DNA of 13,529 nt from an uncultured Bacteroidales bacterium. Lineage in GTDB: Bacteria; Bacteroidota; Bacteroidia; Bacteroidales; Bacteroidaceae. Under the pieces are notes generated by a model. That model was not told the DNA's origin. It saw only the letters and a program-made list of their open reading frames with translations, and did not search any database. Of this stretch, positions 7,971 through 13,529 are shown piece by piece. The translations under genes and the position numbers were made by a program. Within the stretch, counting starts at the first letter, position 1. Every line of letters begins with the position of its first letter. The stretch is from positions 1 through 13,529 of the forward strand of contig CALBKR010000196.1 in NCBI GenBank assembly GCA_937896105.1. Reading direction: 5' to 3'.

Positions 7971-8017
7971 AACACATAAAAAACGATTACCTGCACTGGT
8001 AATCGTTTTTTTGTGTT
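7971..8017 (+). terminator. Terminator of the fasciclin gene
   Basis: The stem AAAAAACGATTACC (7978-7991) / GGTAATCGTTTTTT (7998-8011) has a 6-base loop. It is extended by AACACA (7971-7976) / TGTGTT (8012-8017) across a single bulged T. It starts directly after the TAA stop and carries a seven-base T-run on the + strand. Confidence 0.92.
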
Positions 8018-8052
8018 TCACCGGTCAATATCACCAATAAAAACACGATAGC

Positions 8053-8084
8053 ATTGCAACAATTGGAATAAATACATATTTTTG
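8053..8084 (+). promoter_or_regulatory. Promoter of nadE
   Basis: TATTTTTG (8077-8084) is a perfect -7 TAnnTTTG element. ATTG (8053-8056), 20 bases upstream, is an acceptable -33 TTG element. Transcription would start near 8090, leaving a leader of about 55 bases that contains a weak A/T hairpin (CCTTAT 8113-8118 / ATAAGG 8124-8129). Confidence 0.6.
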
Positions 8085-8145
8085 CAACTGGATTAAGAAG
8101 ATGTTTCTAACACCTTATATATAATAAGGATTAAACAAAAGATAT

Positions 8146-10044
8146 ATGAGATACGGATTTGTAAAAGCAGTTGCAGCATCACCGGCAATATCCGTTGCCG
8201 ACTGCTACGGCAACGCACAGAACATAATAGAGATTGTATCGGCCAACAAAGAAGCGGAACTGCTATTGTTACCCGAGCTATGCCTGACATCGTGCAGTTG
8301 CGGCGACCTCTTTACACAACCGCATTTCATACAGGCCTGCAACAACGCCATTGCACAAATTGTGGAGAGCACTGCCGGCTACGACACCATTGTGGTATTC
8401 GGCGCACCGGTTGAAAGCCGCAACTCACTCTATAACTGCGCCATTGTAGTCCATAAGGGGAATATAATCGGGATTATCCCAAAACACTACCCCGATAGCC
8501 GTAACGGGGAGAACCGCTGGTTCACAAGTGCCGGGAGAATTCCAGACGGAAGTTGCGCGACCATTGCCGGCAAGCAGGTACCTTTCATCAAGGAGGGTGT
8601 GTTCAGGACAGCCACATACACTTTTGGAATAGAGGTTGGCAATGACGCAGCGATGCCCGATGCACCGGGCACAAGGCTTGTCGCAGCCGGTGCTCAGATA
8701 ATACTTAACCCGGCAACAGGACAAGCCGTAGCAGGCACACACAAAGCACTCAGGAACAGAATCACAGAGCAAAGTTCAAGATACAGTTGCGGATACATAT
8801 ACGCAAGCAACGGTTGGGGTGAATCGACAGGCACGGGCACCTACCCTGGCTACTGCGCCATCGCCGAGTGTGGAGAAATTATTGCCGAGAGCAACCGTTT
8901 CGTGACCACAGCGCAAAGCATAACAAGCGAAATAGACTGCGAAAAGGCAACAAAGCTACGCAAAGGCAACGACAGTTTTACGCACTCCACAGAGATAAAA
9001 GAGATACAGATTCCACAGGAAGTGAGCCAATGTTGCATACTGACACGCCGCTTCCCTGCGCAACCGTTCATACCACAGGACTACACCCTCGAGGAGTATT
9101 GCAACGAGGTTTTCGACATACAGGCAACAGCACTTGCAAAGCGTCTTGTCCACACCCAAGCAAAGAGTTGTGTGATAGGTATTTCGGGCGGTCTCGACTC
9201 AACCCTCGCACTGCTTGTAACCGCCAAGGCCTGCGACATAACCGGTTTGCCACACAGCTCAATAACAGCTGTCACAATGCCGGGATTCGGCACCAGCGGA
9301 CGCACATACAACAACGCCCTCACGCTTATGCAGGCGCTCGGCACAACCATACGCGAGATATCCATAAAGGATGCTTGCAGGCAGCATTTCAAGGATATCG
9401 GCCACAATATAGACAACCACGATGTGACATACGAGAATGCGCAGGCGCGTGAACGCACACAGATACTTATGGACATTGCCAACCAGGAGGGCGGTATAGT
9501 AATAGGTACAGGCGACTTGTCGGAGCTTGCACTCGGTTGGGCAACATACAACGGCGACCAGATGAGTATGTACGGCGTGAACGCATCGGTTCCCAAAACA
9601 CTTATGCAGCATATGGTGCGCCAGGCTGCTGCAAACACTACCGACGAGAAGGTAAAGGCAACACTTTTTGACATTGTCGACACACCTATCTCGCCCGAGC
9701 TGACACCGGCCGACAACGAAGGCAACATCAAGCAAAAGACCGAAGACCTTGTAGGGCCATACGAGCTACACGATTTCTTCATATACCATTTCGTGCTCTA
9801 TGGTTTTGCACCCGAGAAGATATACCTGATGGCCGCCAACGCCTTTGAGGAACGATACGACAACGAAACAATAAAGAAGTGGCTCACGACATTTGTGCGT
9901 CGTTTCTTTACACAGCAGTTCAAACGTGCGGCAATGCCCGACGGTCCACAGGCTACCTGTTGCAGCCTCGCCCCACAAAACGGTTGGATAATGACATCAG
10001 ACACCAACAGCAATGTATGGCTACTTAATTGCGAGAATTTATAG
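8146..10044 (+). CDS. nadE: NAD+ synthetase with a nitrilase-type glutaminase domain lacking the catalytic Cys
   Basis: A 632-residue cytoplasmic enzyme for the last step of NAD+ synthesis: ATP-dependent amidation of nicotinic acid adenine dinucleotide. The C-terminal synthetase domain (about 310-600) looks intact: PP-loop ISGGLDST (S347-S352), MPGFGTS, YENAQARERTQILMDIAN, GTGDLSELALGWATYNGD and the DLVGPYELHDFF segment. The N-terminal domain (about 1-280) has the nitrilase fold of glutamine-dependent enzymes, with E44 (LPELC) and K113 (IPKHY) of the triad. Where the family has the nucleophile in GVEICEDLW, this protein reads GIEVGNDAAMP, with G165 (codon GGC, 8638-8640). The Cys is therefore missing and the following Glu is Asn. 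The glutamine-contact loop after K113 is also atypical. The expected consequence is loss of glutamine hydrolysis and reliance on free ammonia. It is transcribed alone from its own promoter. The enzyme identity is very sure; the functional consequence is inferred. Confidence 0.95.
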   Translation: MRYGFVKAVAASPAISVADCYGNAQNIIEIVSANKEAELLLLPELCLTSCSCGDLFTQPHFIQACNNAIAQIVESTAGYDTIVVFGAPVESRNSLYNCAIVVHKGNIIGIIPKHYPDSRNGENRWFTSAGRIPDGSCATIAGKQVPFIKEGVFRTATYTFGIEVGNDAAMPDAPGTRLVAAGAQIILNPATGQAVAGTHKALRNRITEQSSRYSCGYIYASNGWGESTGTGTYPGYCAIAECGEIIAESNRFVTTAQSITSEIDCEKATKLRKGNDSFTHSTEIKEIQIPQEVSQCCILTRRFPAQPFIPQDYTLEEYCNEVFDIQATALAKRLVHTQAKSCVIGISGGLDSTLALLVTAKACDITGLPHSSITAVTMPGFGTSGRTYNNALTLMQALGTTIREISIKDACRQHFKDIGHNIDNHDVTYENAQARERTQILMDIANQEGGIVIGTGDLSELALGWATYNGDQMSMYGVNASVPKTLMQHMVRQAAANTTDEKVKATLFDIVDTPISPELTPADNEGNIKQKTEDLVGPYELHDFFIYHFVLYGFAPEKIYLMAANAFEERYDNETIKKWLTTFVRRFFTQQFKRAAMPDGPQATCCSLAPQNGWIMTSDTNSNVWLLNCENL

Positions 10045-10083
10045 AATAACAATACCGGCGATAGCCGGTATTGTTATTCTATA
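10040..10083. terminator. Shared bidirectional terminator containing both stop codons
   Basis: Perfect 20-bp arms (10040-10059 and 10064-10083) enclose the loop GATA, with core ACCGGC/GCCGGT. The TAG of nadE (10042-10044) and the TAG of the convergent alkylation-repair gene (10079-10081, minus) occupy exactly symmetric positions in the two arms. The outer parts are A/T-rich on both sides, with no long U-tract. Confidence 0.85.
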
Positions 10084-10891
10084 ATGGATTTACATCACGT
10101 GTACGGAAAGACTCACGTGCCTTGCGCACATAGAGCCTCACCACATCGGCCGGCAAATGCGATGAACGCACAAAAACCCGTGTCTCATAGGGAAATTTTG
10201 CAAGTGCCGTAGCCAACAGCCACGCAACACCCATACGCACGTAATAAGGTTCAGCACCCTGCACACTACCCTCCTGCACAACTTTAGGTTTACCTTTTAC
10301 AGTTCTGTACTCTGATTTTATCTTGGAAAAATCGAAACTGTCGATGCAGCCGAACAGCGGCACAATCCACTCCTCATCGAGAAAATAGCACATCGCCGCA
10401 ACCACAGCAAAACGTACCTCGAACTCACGCTCGGAGCTGAACCACCGTTGCAGGAACTCCCAAAGCGACTGTTTATCGGCACGCGCCATCCATTTGGCGT
10501 GAGCACAATAGGAGTCGCATACCGCCCAGTTGTCCATAACAGGGATATAACGGGCAAGCATCGCCAAACGCTCGTCGAGCGAACAGCTCTCCAGGTTTAT
10601 AAGATAGCCCCAAACAACCGTCTCTTCATAGCAGAGGCTCTTGCCCGGAACCGCTTCAAAGGCACGTATGACATCCGCTCCACAAGTGCAGACCCGGCGC
10701 GCCCCACAGGGCATTACCGCCTCACCGCCCTCACGCGACAGTTGCTTTGACACCTGTTTTATCTCGGGCGAATGAAGCCCCAGCACACGCCTCGACGGCA
10801 GTGCGTTAACCACGCGCAGATGCCCTTCGCGGTAACGTGCATCAGCGCGGAAACGCTCACACACAAGCGGTTGCAGAAGGTGCTCTATCAT
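10079..10891 (-). CDS. AlkD-like DNA alkylation repair protein
   Basis: A 270-residue protein of the DNA alkylation repair (ALK/HEAT-like repeat) family, which removes N3- and N7-alkylated bases. Family hallmarks are RRVLGLHSPEIKQVSKQL, YEETVVWGYLI, IPVMDNWAVCD, EVRFAVVAAMCYFLD, YVRMGVAWLLATALAKFP and RKARESFR. W122 and D126 (NWAVCD) and W224 (GVAW) correspond in spacing to AlkD W109, D113 and W187, the residues that frame the lesion. Two stretches are longer than usual: about 19 extra residues at 52-87 containing a Cys cluster (C62, C68, C70), and a basic loop at about 185-215. Together these explain the length over the usual 220-240. The upstream gene's stop overlaps the start in TAGTGATG: ATG at 10891 is chosen, but GTG at 10894 is equally placed. 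This indicates translational coupling to the flavin reductase. Confidence 0.88.
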   Translation of the reverse strand: MIEHLLQPLVCERFRADARYREGHLRVVNALPSRRVLGLHSPEIKQVSKQLSREGGEAVMPCGARRVCTCGADVIRAFEAVPGKSLCYEETVVWGYLINLESCSLDERLAMLARYIPVMDNWAVCDSYCAHAKWMARADKQSLWEFLQRWFSSEREFEVRFAVVAAMCYFLDEEWIVPLFGCIDSFDFSKIKSEYRTVKGKPKVVQEGSVQGAEPYYVRMGVAWLLATALAKFPYETRVFVRSSHLPADVVRLYVRKARESFRTRDVNPL

Positions 10892-10893
10892 CA

Positions 10894-11451
10894 CTATTTC
10901 AATTTCTTACCATCGGAGAAGGCATTACCCACCTTTGCACCAAGTTCTATGTATTTATTGTTGACAGGGTCGTATGTAACCGGACGCAGCTTTGCCACAT
11001 CAATCTTTCCATCGGTGAGGATACTCTCGTCGGCACTCACATTCACTATGCGACCCACTAGATGGTTACTCTCCTCTTCATACGACACAAGCTCGCACTC
11101 AAGCGTCATCGGAAGCTCCTTTATCACAGGTGCATTTACAAACTCGGAGCGCTCGGCTGTAAAACCAGCCTTGGCAAATTTATCGGGCTCCTTGTTGCCC
11201 GAAACAATGCCTACATAATCGCACGCGGTGAGCTGCCCTGCGGTTGCCATACTCACGGTAAAAGCCCCTGTAGCACGGATATTTTTCGTGGTCTTGTGTC
11301 CCTCGGAGAGGCAGATGCCGATATGGTCATCGGTAAATATACCGCCCCAGGCAGCATTCATCACGTTAGGCGCACCACCCTCATCGTATGCCGCTATAAT
11401 GAGTACCGGCATAGGATAGAGCCAACTTTTCTTTCCAAAATTCTTTCTCAT
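10894..11451 (-). CDS. Flavin reductase family protein (flavoredoxin-like)
   Basis: A 185-residue FMN-binding split-barrel protein. The N-terminal YPMPVLIIAAYDEGGAPNVMNAAWGG, the segment DHIGICLSEGHKTTKNI and GAFTVSMATAGQLTACDYVG are the conserved FMN/NAD(P)H-site features of the flavoredoxin/flavin reductase-like group. ELPMTLECEL forms the late conserved strand. Members transfer electrons between NAD(P)H or ferredoxin and flavins; the physiological partner is usually unknown, and it is not visible here. The gene lies between the MGMT homolog (136-bp gap, structured) and the AlkD-like gene, whose start overlaps its stop. The initiating ATG is at 11449-11451. No clean -7 element is found directly upstream, so transcription could come from the MGMT promoter or from an unrecognised site in the gap. 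Confidence 0.88.
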   Translation of the reverse strand: MRKNFGKKSWLYPMPVLIIAAYDEGGAPNVMNAAWGGIFTDDHIGICLSEGHKTTKNIRATGAFTVSMATAGQLTACDYVGIVSGNKEPDKFAKAGFTAERSEFVNAPVIKELPMTLECELVSYEEESNHLVGRIVNVSADESILTDGKIDVAKLRPVTYDPVNNKYIELGAKVGNAFSDGKKLK

Positions 11452-11493
11452 AATAATTATATATTTGTTTCATCTTCTAAACAGAAAAATGCG

Positions 11494-11579
11494 GTAGAAT
11501 TGTTGCAGGCCGGTGCATTTTATTCAGTTACAGCCAATGCCGAATACCCGACACGCGGCATATACTGCAACATTTCTAC
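11494..11579 (-). other. Structured intergenic element between the MGMT homolog and the flavin reductase
   Basis: GTAGAATTGTTGCAG (11494-11508) is complementary to CTGCAACATTTCTAC (11565-11579) at 14 of 15 positions. Inside the resulting 86-base loop, ATGCCG (11537-11542) can pair with CGGCAT (11556-11561). Alternatively, AATGCCG can pair with CGG-TG-CATT (11511-11519). As minus-strand RNA this would start about 9 bases after the MGMT stop. The structure is seen in the sequence; a function as leader RNA, attenuator, 3'-end structure or old mobile repeat is not established. Confidence 0.45.
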
Positions 11580-11587
11580 AATCGTCA

Positions 11588-11896
11588 TCACAGTTTCCTT
11601 TTTTCCATTTCAAGCAGCCGGCGTTTGCGCTCCAGCTGCTCACCATCGCGTTTGCCATTGTAACCGCCCAATGAACCGTCGGCCGCCACTACCCTGTGGC
11701 AAGGGACATCGGGAGCAAATGGGTTACGTTTAAGCGCTTGCCCCACAGCCTGAGCACTGCGGCACCCGATACGTGCAGCCAGCTCGCCATAGGTAATTGT
11801 CTCACCGGCCGGCACATCAAGCAAAGCCAAATACACCCTACGCTGAAAAGGAGTTATATCGGCAGAACGCATAACCATTTCCCGAATATCACACAT
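11588..11896 (-). CDS. Single-domain O6-methylguanine-DNA methyltransferase homolog
   Basis: A 102-residue protein consisting only of the DNA-binding/active-site domain of the MGMT (Ogt/Ada C-terminal) family. The acceptor motif PCHRV is intact at 65-69 with C66, so it is not an alkyltransferase-like protein, in which the Cys is usually Trp or Ala. TYGELAARIG (helix-turn-helix entry), SAQAVGQALKRNP and GSLGGYNG follow the family order; K56 sits where the flipping Arg finger is usually found. The N-terminal pseudo-RNaseH domain of Ogt is absent, as in many short homologs. A stoichiometric repair role, moving methyl groups from DNA to C66, is likely. The start is uncertain: ATG 11896 lies only a few bases from the inferred transcription start, and ATGs at 11878 or 11872 would keep the whole domain. 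It is probably first in the unit with the flavin reductase and AlkD-like genes. Confidence 0.88.
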   Translation of the reverse strand: MCDIREMVMRSADITPFQRRVYLALLDVPAGETITYGELAARIGCRSAQAVGQALKRNPFAPDVPCHRVVAADGSLGGYNGKRDGEQLERKRRLLEMEKRKL

Positions 11897-11903
11897 AACC
11901 TCC

Positions 11904-11911
11904 CAAAGTTA
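11904..11911 (-). promoter_or_regulatory. -7 promoter element for the MGMT homolog
   Basis: On the minus strand the sequence reads TAACTTTG (11911 to 11904), a perfect TAnnTTTG. No -33 TTTG is found at the right spacing; the nearest TTTTG (11927-11923) is too close. The inferred transcription start near 11899 would make the ATG at 11896 nearly leaderless and favours an internal start. Confidence 0.5.
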
Positions 11912-12018
11912 CGAATTATCTGCAAAAGAAATTATATGGCAATCATTTTTTATGCGCAAACGGCAATACCGACCAATTTACAGGGGAACATGACCAAAAT
12001 GATTTGCAGACAAGCAAC

Positions 12019-12026
12019 TATCTTTG
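12019..12026 (+). promoter_or_regulatory. -7 promoter element for the acyltransferase-like gene
   Basis: TATCTTTG is a perfect TAnnTTTG, with no obvious -33 partner at 19-21 bases. Transcription would begin near 12032, about 17 bases before the ATG at 12049. This excludes the upstream in-frame TTG at 12004 as the start. Confidence 0.55.
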
Positions 12027-12048
12027 TACAACCCCAACAAAAAGATAT

Positions 12049-13362
12049 ATGAGCAGAAGATTCAAGATGAAGATACGCGCAGGAGAGACATTTCTCTATC
12101 GCAAAGGCGGCACAGAGAGCCAGGTATTCGAAATAAGGATGAAAGCGAACGTACACCAGGCTTGCCTTACAAGAGCAGCCAAGATGGCATACAGACGCTA
12201 CCCCTATTTCAAAAGCCGCTTCAAGGTCGAAGACGGCAACGTATACCTGTGCGAAAACATTTTCAGCCCGCCACCGGCACGTGCCAAACGGCTCAGGCCA
12301 TTGGGCGGCAGCACAACAAACAGAAACCTTGTAGACATCACATTCTTCAAGAGCACCATTTATATATCCTTCCATCACGCAATGTGTGACGGCAGGGGAA
12401 TAATGAAGTTCATCAAGACATTGATGTTCTACTATCTGAATTTAAGATACAGCTACAACAACATACGCATCCCGGGCGTAATGCTTTATGGCGAAGGATT
12501 TCTCAAAGGCGAGACTGCCGACCCTGTAAACGACGGAAACCTCACATTCGACAAAAGCAAGGTCTACCAGGCCGACAGGAGCGCCTTCCCAATCCCCGAG
12601 GTGCAGAAGGGCACCGAAGCTGGTGGAGAGAGCTGGCGATATGAACTTATTTTCAACGTGCACGACTTGATGAGTGTATGCAAGGCAAACAACTGCACAC
12701 CTGCTATACTTGTAGCTATATTGATGCAAAAGGGCGTTAAAGCCGTAAACCCCGATGCCTGCGAACAGATACTCTGCAATATGAGTTGCGACTGGCGAGA
12801 TAGTATCGGCGTCCCAAACACATTCCGCAACTGTGTCAGTTCGATATACCTGCCTTACGGGAGAGCCGAAGAGATGATGGAACTGGGCGAACTCGGTTCA
12901 CATTTCCGTGCGCTCATAGCCAAGCAAAAGGAGACAGACTCGGCACGTTGCAGCGCAAGCATAATGAAGAAGATGTCCGATATGCTCGACTCACTCGGCA
13001 GCTATGAGAAGAAACAGGAGACCGTAAGCGGGTTCATTTCGCGCCCAATCAATTCATTCATTTGCAGCTACACAGGCAGAGCCGATATGGGGGATGCAGA
13101 GAAATATATCGAGATCATGCACGCTTACAGCAGCGGCACACGAGGCATCAGCCTGCAGATGATGTCGGTGGGAGAGACATTCAGCGTTGATTTCCTGCAG
13201 AATTTCCCAAGCAGGATATATGTAGAAGCATTCCTCGCCCAAGCAGCAGAATTGGGACTACAAGCCGACTGCTCCGATGTCATACAGTACACCACACCCA
13301 AAGACCACATATTCAACACCAATTTCATAAAGTCACTGACAATGTTCTTTAGGAGAAGATAA
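12049..13362 (+). CDS. Condensation-domain-like / CoA-dependent acyltransferase superfamily protein
   Basis: A 437-residue soluble protein with no signal peptide. The sequence HHAMCDG (H109 to G115) in the context IYISFHHAMCDGRGIMKFI is the HHxxxDG catalytic motif of the superfamily that includes NRPS condensation domains, PapA/alcohol acetyltransferases and BAHD enzymes; H110 would be the general base and D114 structural. The length agrees with a single two-lobed domain of this fold. SCDWRDSIGVPNTFRNCVSSIYLPY fits the family's central region, where the two lobes meet near the tunnel. The C-terminal GETFSVDFLQNF is where the second half of the active site is closed. There is no adenylation or carrier-protein domain or gene nearby, so it is not part of an NRPS line in this window. 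It probably transfers an acyl group from CoA or a carrier to an alcohol or amine; the substrate is unknown. Start ATG 12049 is fixed by the promoter; ATG 12067 is the alternative. Confidence 0.75.
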   Translation: MSRRFKMKIRAGETFLYRKGGTESQVFEIRMKANVHQACLTRAAKMAYRRYPYFKSRFKVEDGNVYLCENIFSPPPARAKRLRPLGGSTTNRNLVDITFFKSTIYISFHHAMCDGRGIMKFIKTLMFYYLNLRYSYNNIRIPGVMLYGEGFLKGETADPVNDGNLTFDKSKVYQADRSAFPIPEVQKGTEAGGESWRYELIFNVHDLMSVCKANNCTPAILVAILMQKGVKAVNPDACEQILCNMSCDWRDSIGVPNTFRNCVSSIYLPYGRAEEMMELGELGSHFRALIAKQKETDSARCSASIMKKMSDMLDSLGSYEKKQETVSGFISRPINSFICSYTGRADMGDAEKYIEIMHAYSSGTRGISLQMMSVGETFSVDFLQNFPSRIYVEAFLAQAAELGLQADCSDVIQYTTPKDHIFNTNFIKSLTMFFRRR

Positions 13363-13414
13363 GTGAATTAAATGACGACATTTCTTGGAAACAGTTACCT
13401 GTTATTAAAGAAAA

Positions 13415-13435
13415 AAGACAGCAATCTGCTGTCTT
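13415..13435 (-). terminator. Terminator oriented for a minus-strand gene at the right edge
   Basis: AAGACAGCA (13415-13423) and TGCTGTCTT (13427-13435) form a 9-bp perfect stem with loop ATC. A-run AAAAAAGA precedes it on the + strand, so the minus-strand RNA ends in a U-run, while the + strand has no T-run after the stem. It lies 52 bases after the acyltransferase stop and may weakly serve that gene as well. Confidence 0.65.
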
Positions 13436-13529
13436 AACCAAAGAGCGGAAAACGAGAGTCTGTCCATCTGCTCCCCACTCTGTATATCAAGCAATTACCT
13501 TTGCCCAGTACTATACTCCCAATTCGAGG
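13434..13529 (-). CDS. 3' end of a minus-strand gene (partial), unidentified
   Basis: On the minus strand one frame is open from the right edge to TAA (13436-13434), giving 31 residues that end in WTDSRFPLFG. The other two minus frames stop early. The stop overlaps the arm of a terminator hairpin whose U-run is on the minus strand. Both facts suggest a real gene end. The residues are too few to assign a family. Confidence 0.4.
   Translation of the reverse strand, partial: PRIGSIVLGKGNCLIYRVGSRWTDSRFPLFG

Noticed and set aside
7365..8021. Long antisense frames, for example 7365-8021, 9081-9782, 432-1214 and 1428-2027 on the minus strand
   Set aside because: They lie opposite well-identified genes, have no family resemblance and have low-complexity Cys/Val-rich composition typical of antisense shadows.
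11494..11579. MITE (miniature inverted-repeat transposable element)
   Set aside because: The terminal inverted repeats fit, but no target-site duplication is visible and no second copy is seen in the window, so the claim is not supported.
11452..11587. FMN riboswitch upstream of the flavin reductase
   Set aside because: The structured element does not contain the conserved core sequences of the FMN riboswitch that I would look for; only a generic structured element is supported.
11588..11896. Alkyltransferase-like (ATL) protein
   Set aside because: The acceptor Cys in PCHRV is present, so the protein is a methyltransferase homolog rather than an ATL.
12004..12048. TTG at 12004 as the start of the acyltransferase-like gene
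   Set aside because: It lies upstream of a perfect -7 element (12019-12026); ATG 12049 in an A-rich leader is a far better start.

Overview
The window looks like a chromosomal segment from a member of the Bacteroidales (phylum Bacteroidota). The evidence is convergent. Five genes have upstream matches to the Bacteroides -7 element TAnnTTTG, three of them with a plausible -33 TTTG/TTG-like partner. Start codons sit in A/T-rich leaders without Shine-Dalgarno sequences. The protein families are typical of the phylum: a fasciclin-type surface lipoprotein, a PorE/OmpA-type lipoprotein, and a secreted endonuclease with a short type IX secretion (T9SS)-like C-terminal tail. I cannot fix the genus; a Prevotella-, Bacteroides- or Muribaculaceae-like organism would fit.

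Layout. The left edge holds the last 30 codons of a + strand gene, followed by two terminator-like hairpins. Two + strand envelope genes follow: a secreted endonuclease I family protein (411-2498) and a TPR/beta-propeller/OmpA lipoprotein resembling PorE (2731-4719). A long perfect bidirectional terminator separates them from a convergent reverse rubrerythrin (4794-5336, minus strand). A 342-bp divergent intergenic region carries one promoter for the rubrerythrin and one for a fasciclin-domain lipoprotein (5679-7970, +). After another strong terminator comes NAD+ synthetase NadE (8146-10044, +). Its stop codon, and that of the convergent gene beyond, both lie inside one shared terminator palindrome. 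A minus-strand group follows, read right to left: a single-domain O6-methylguanine methyltransferase homolog, a flavoredoxin-like flavin reductase and an AlkD-type DNA alkylation repair protein. A divergent promoter region leads to an orphan HHxxxDG acyltransferase/condensation-like protein (12049-13362, +). The window closes with a terminator oriented for the minus strand and the probable 3' end of a minus-strand gene.

How the genes relate. Most of the window is housekeeping and envelope biology made of short transcription units, each closed by its own terminator. Two relationships stand out. The secreted nuclease (a candidate T9SS cargo) lies next to a PorE-like lipoprotein (a candidate T9SS accessory or peptidoglycan anchor). 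The minus-strand group pairs two independent alkylation-damage functions around a flavoprotein.

The most notable observation is in NadE. Its glutaminase domain keeps the Glu and Lys of the catalytic triad, but the catalytic Cys is replaced by Gly in a changed context, while the synthetase domain is intact. This predicts an ammonia-dependent enzyme built on a glutamine-dependent scaffold. I did not find CRISPR arrays, tRNA or rRNA genes, insertion sequences or prophage genes.
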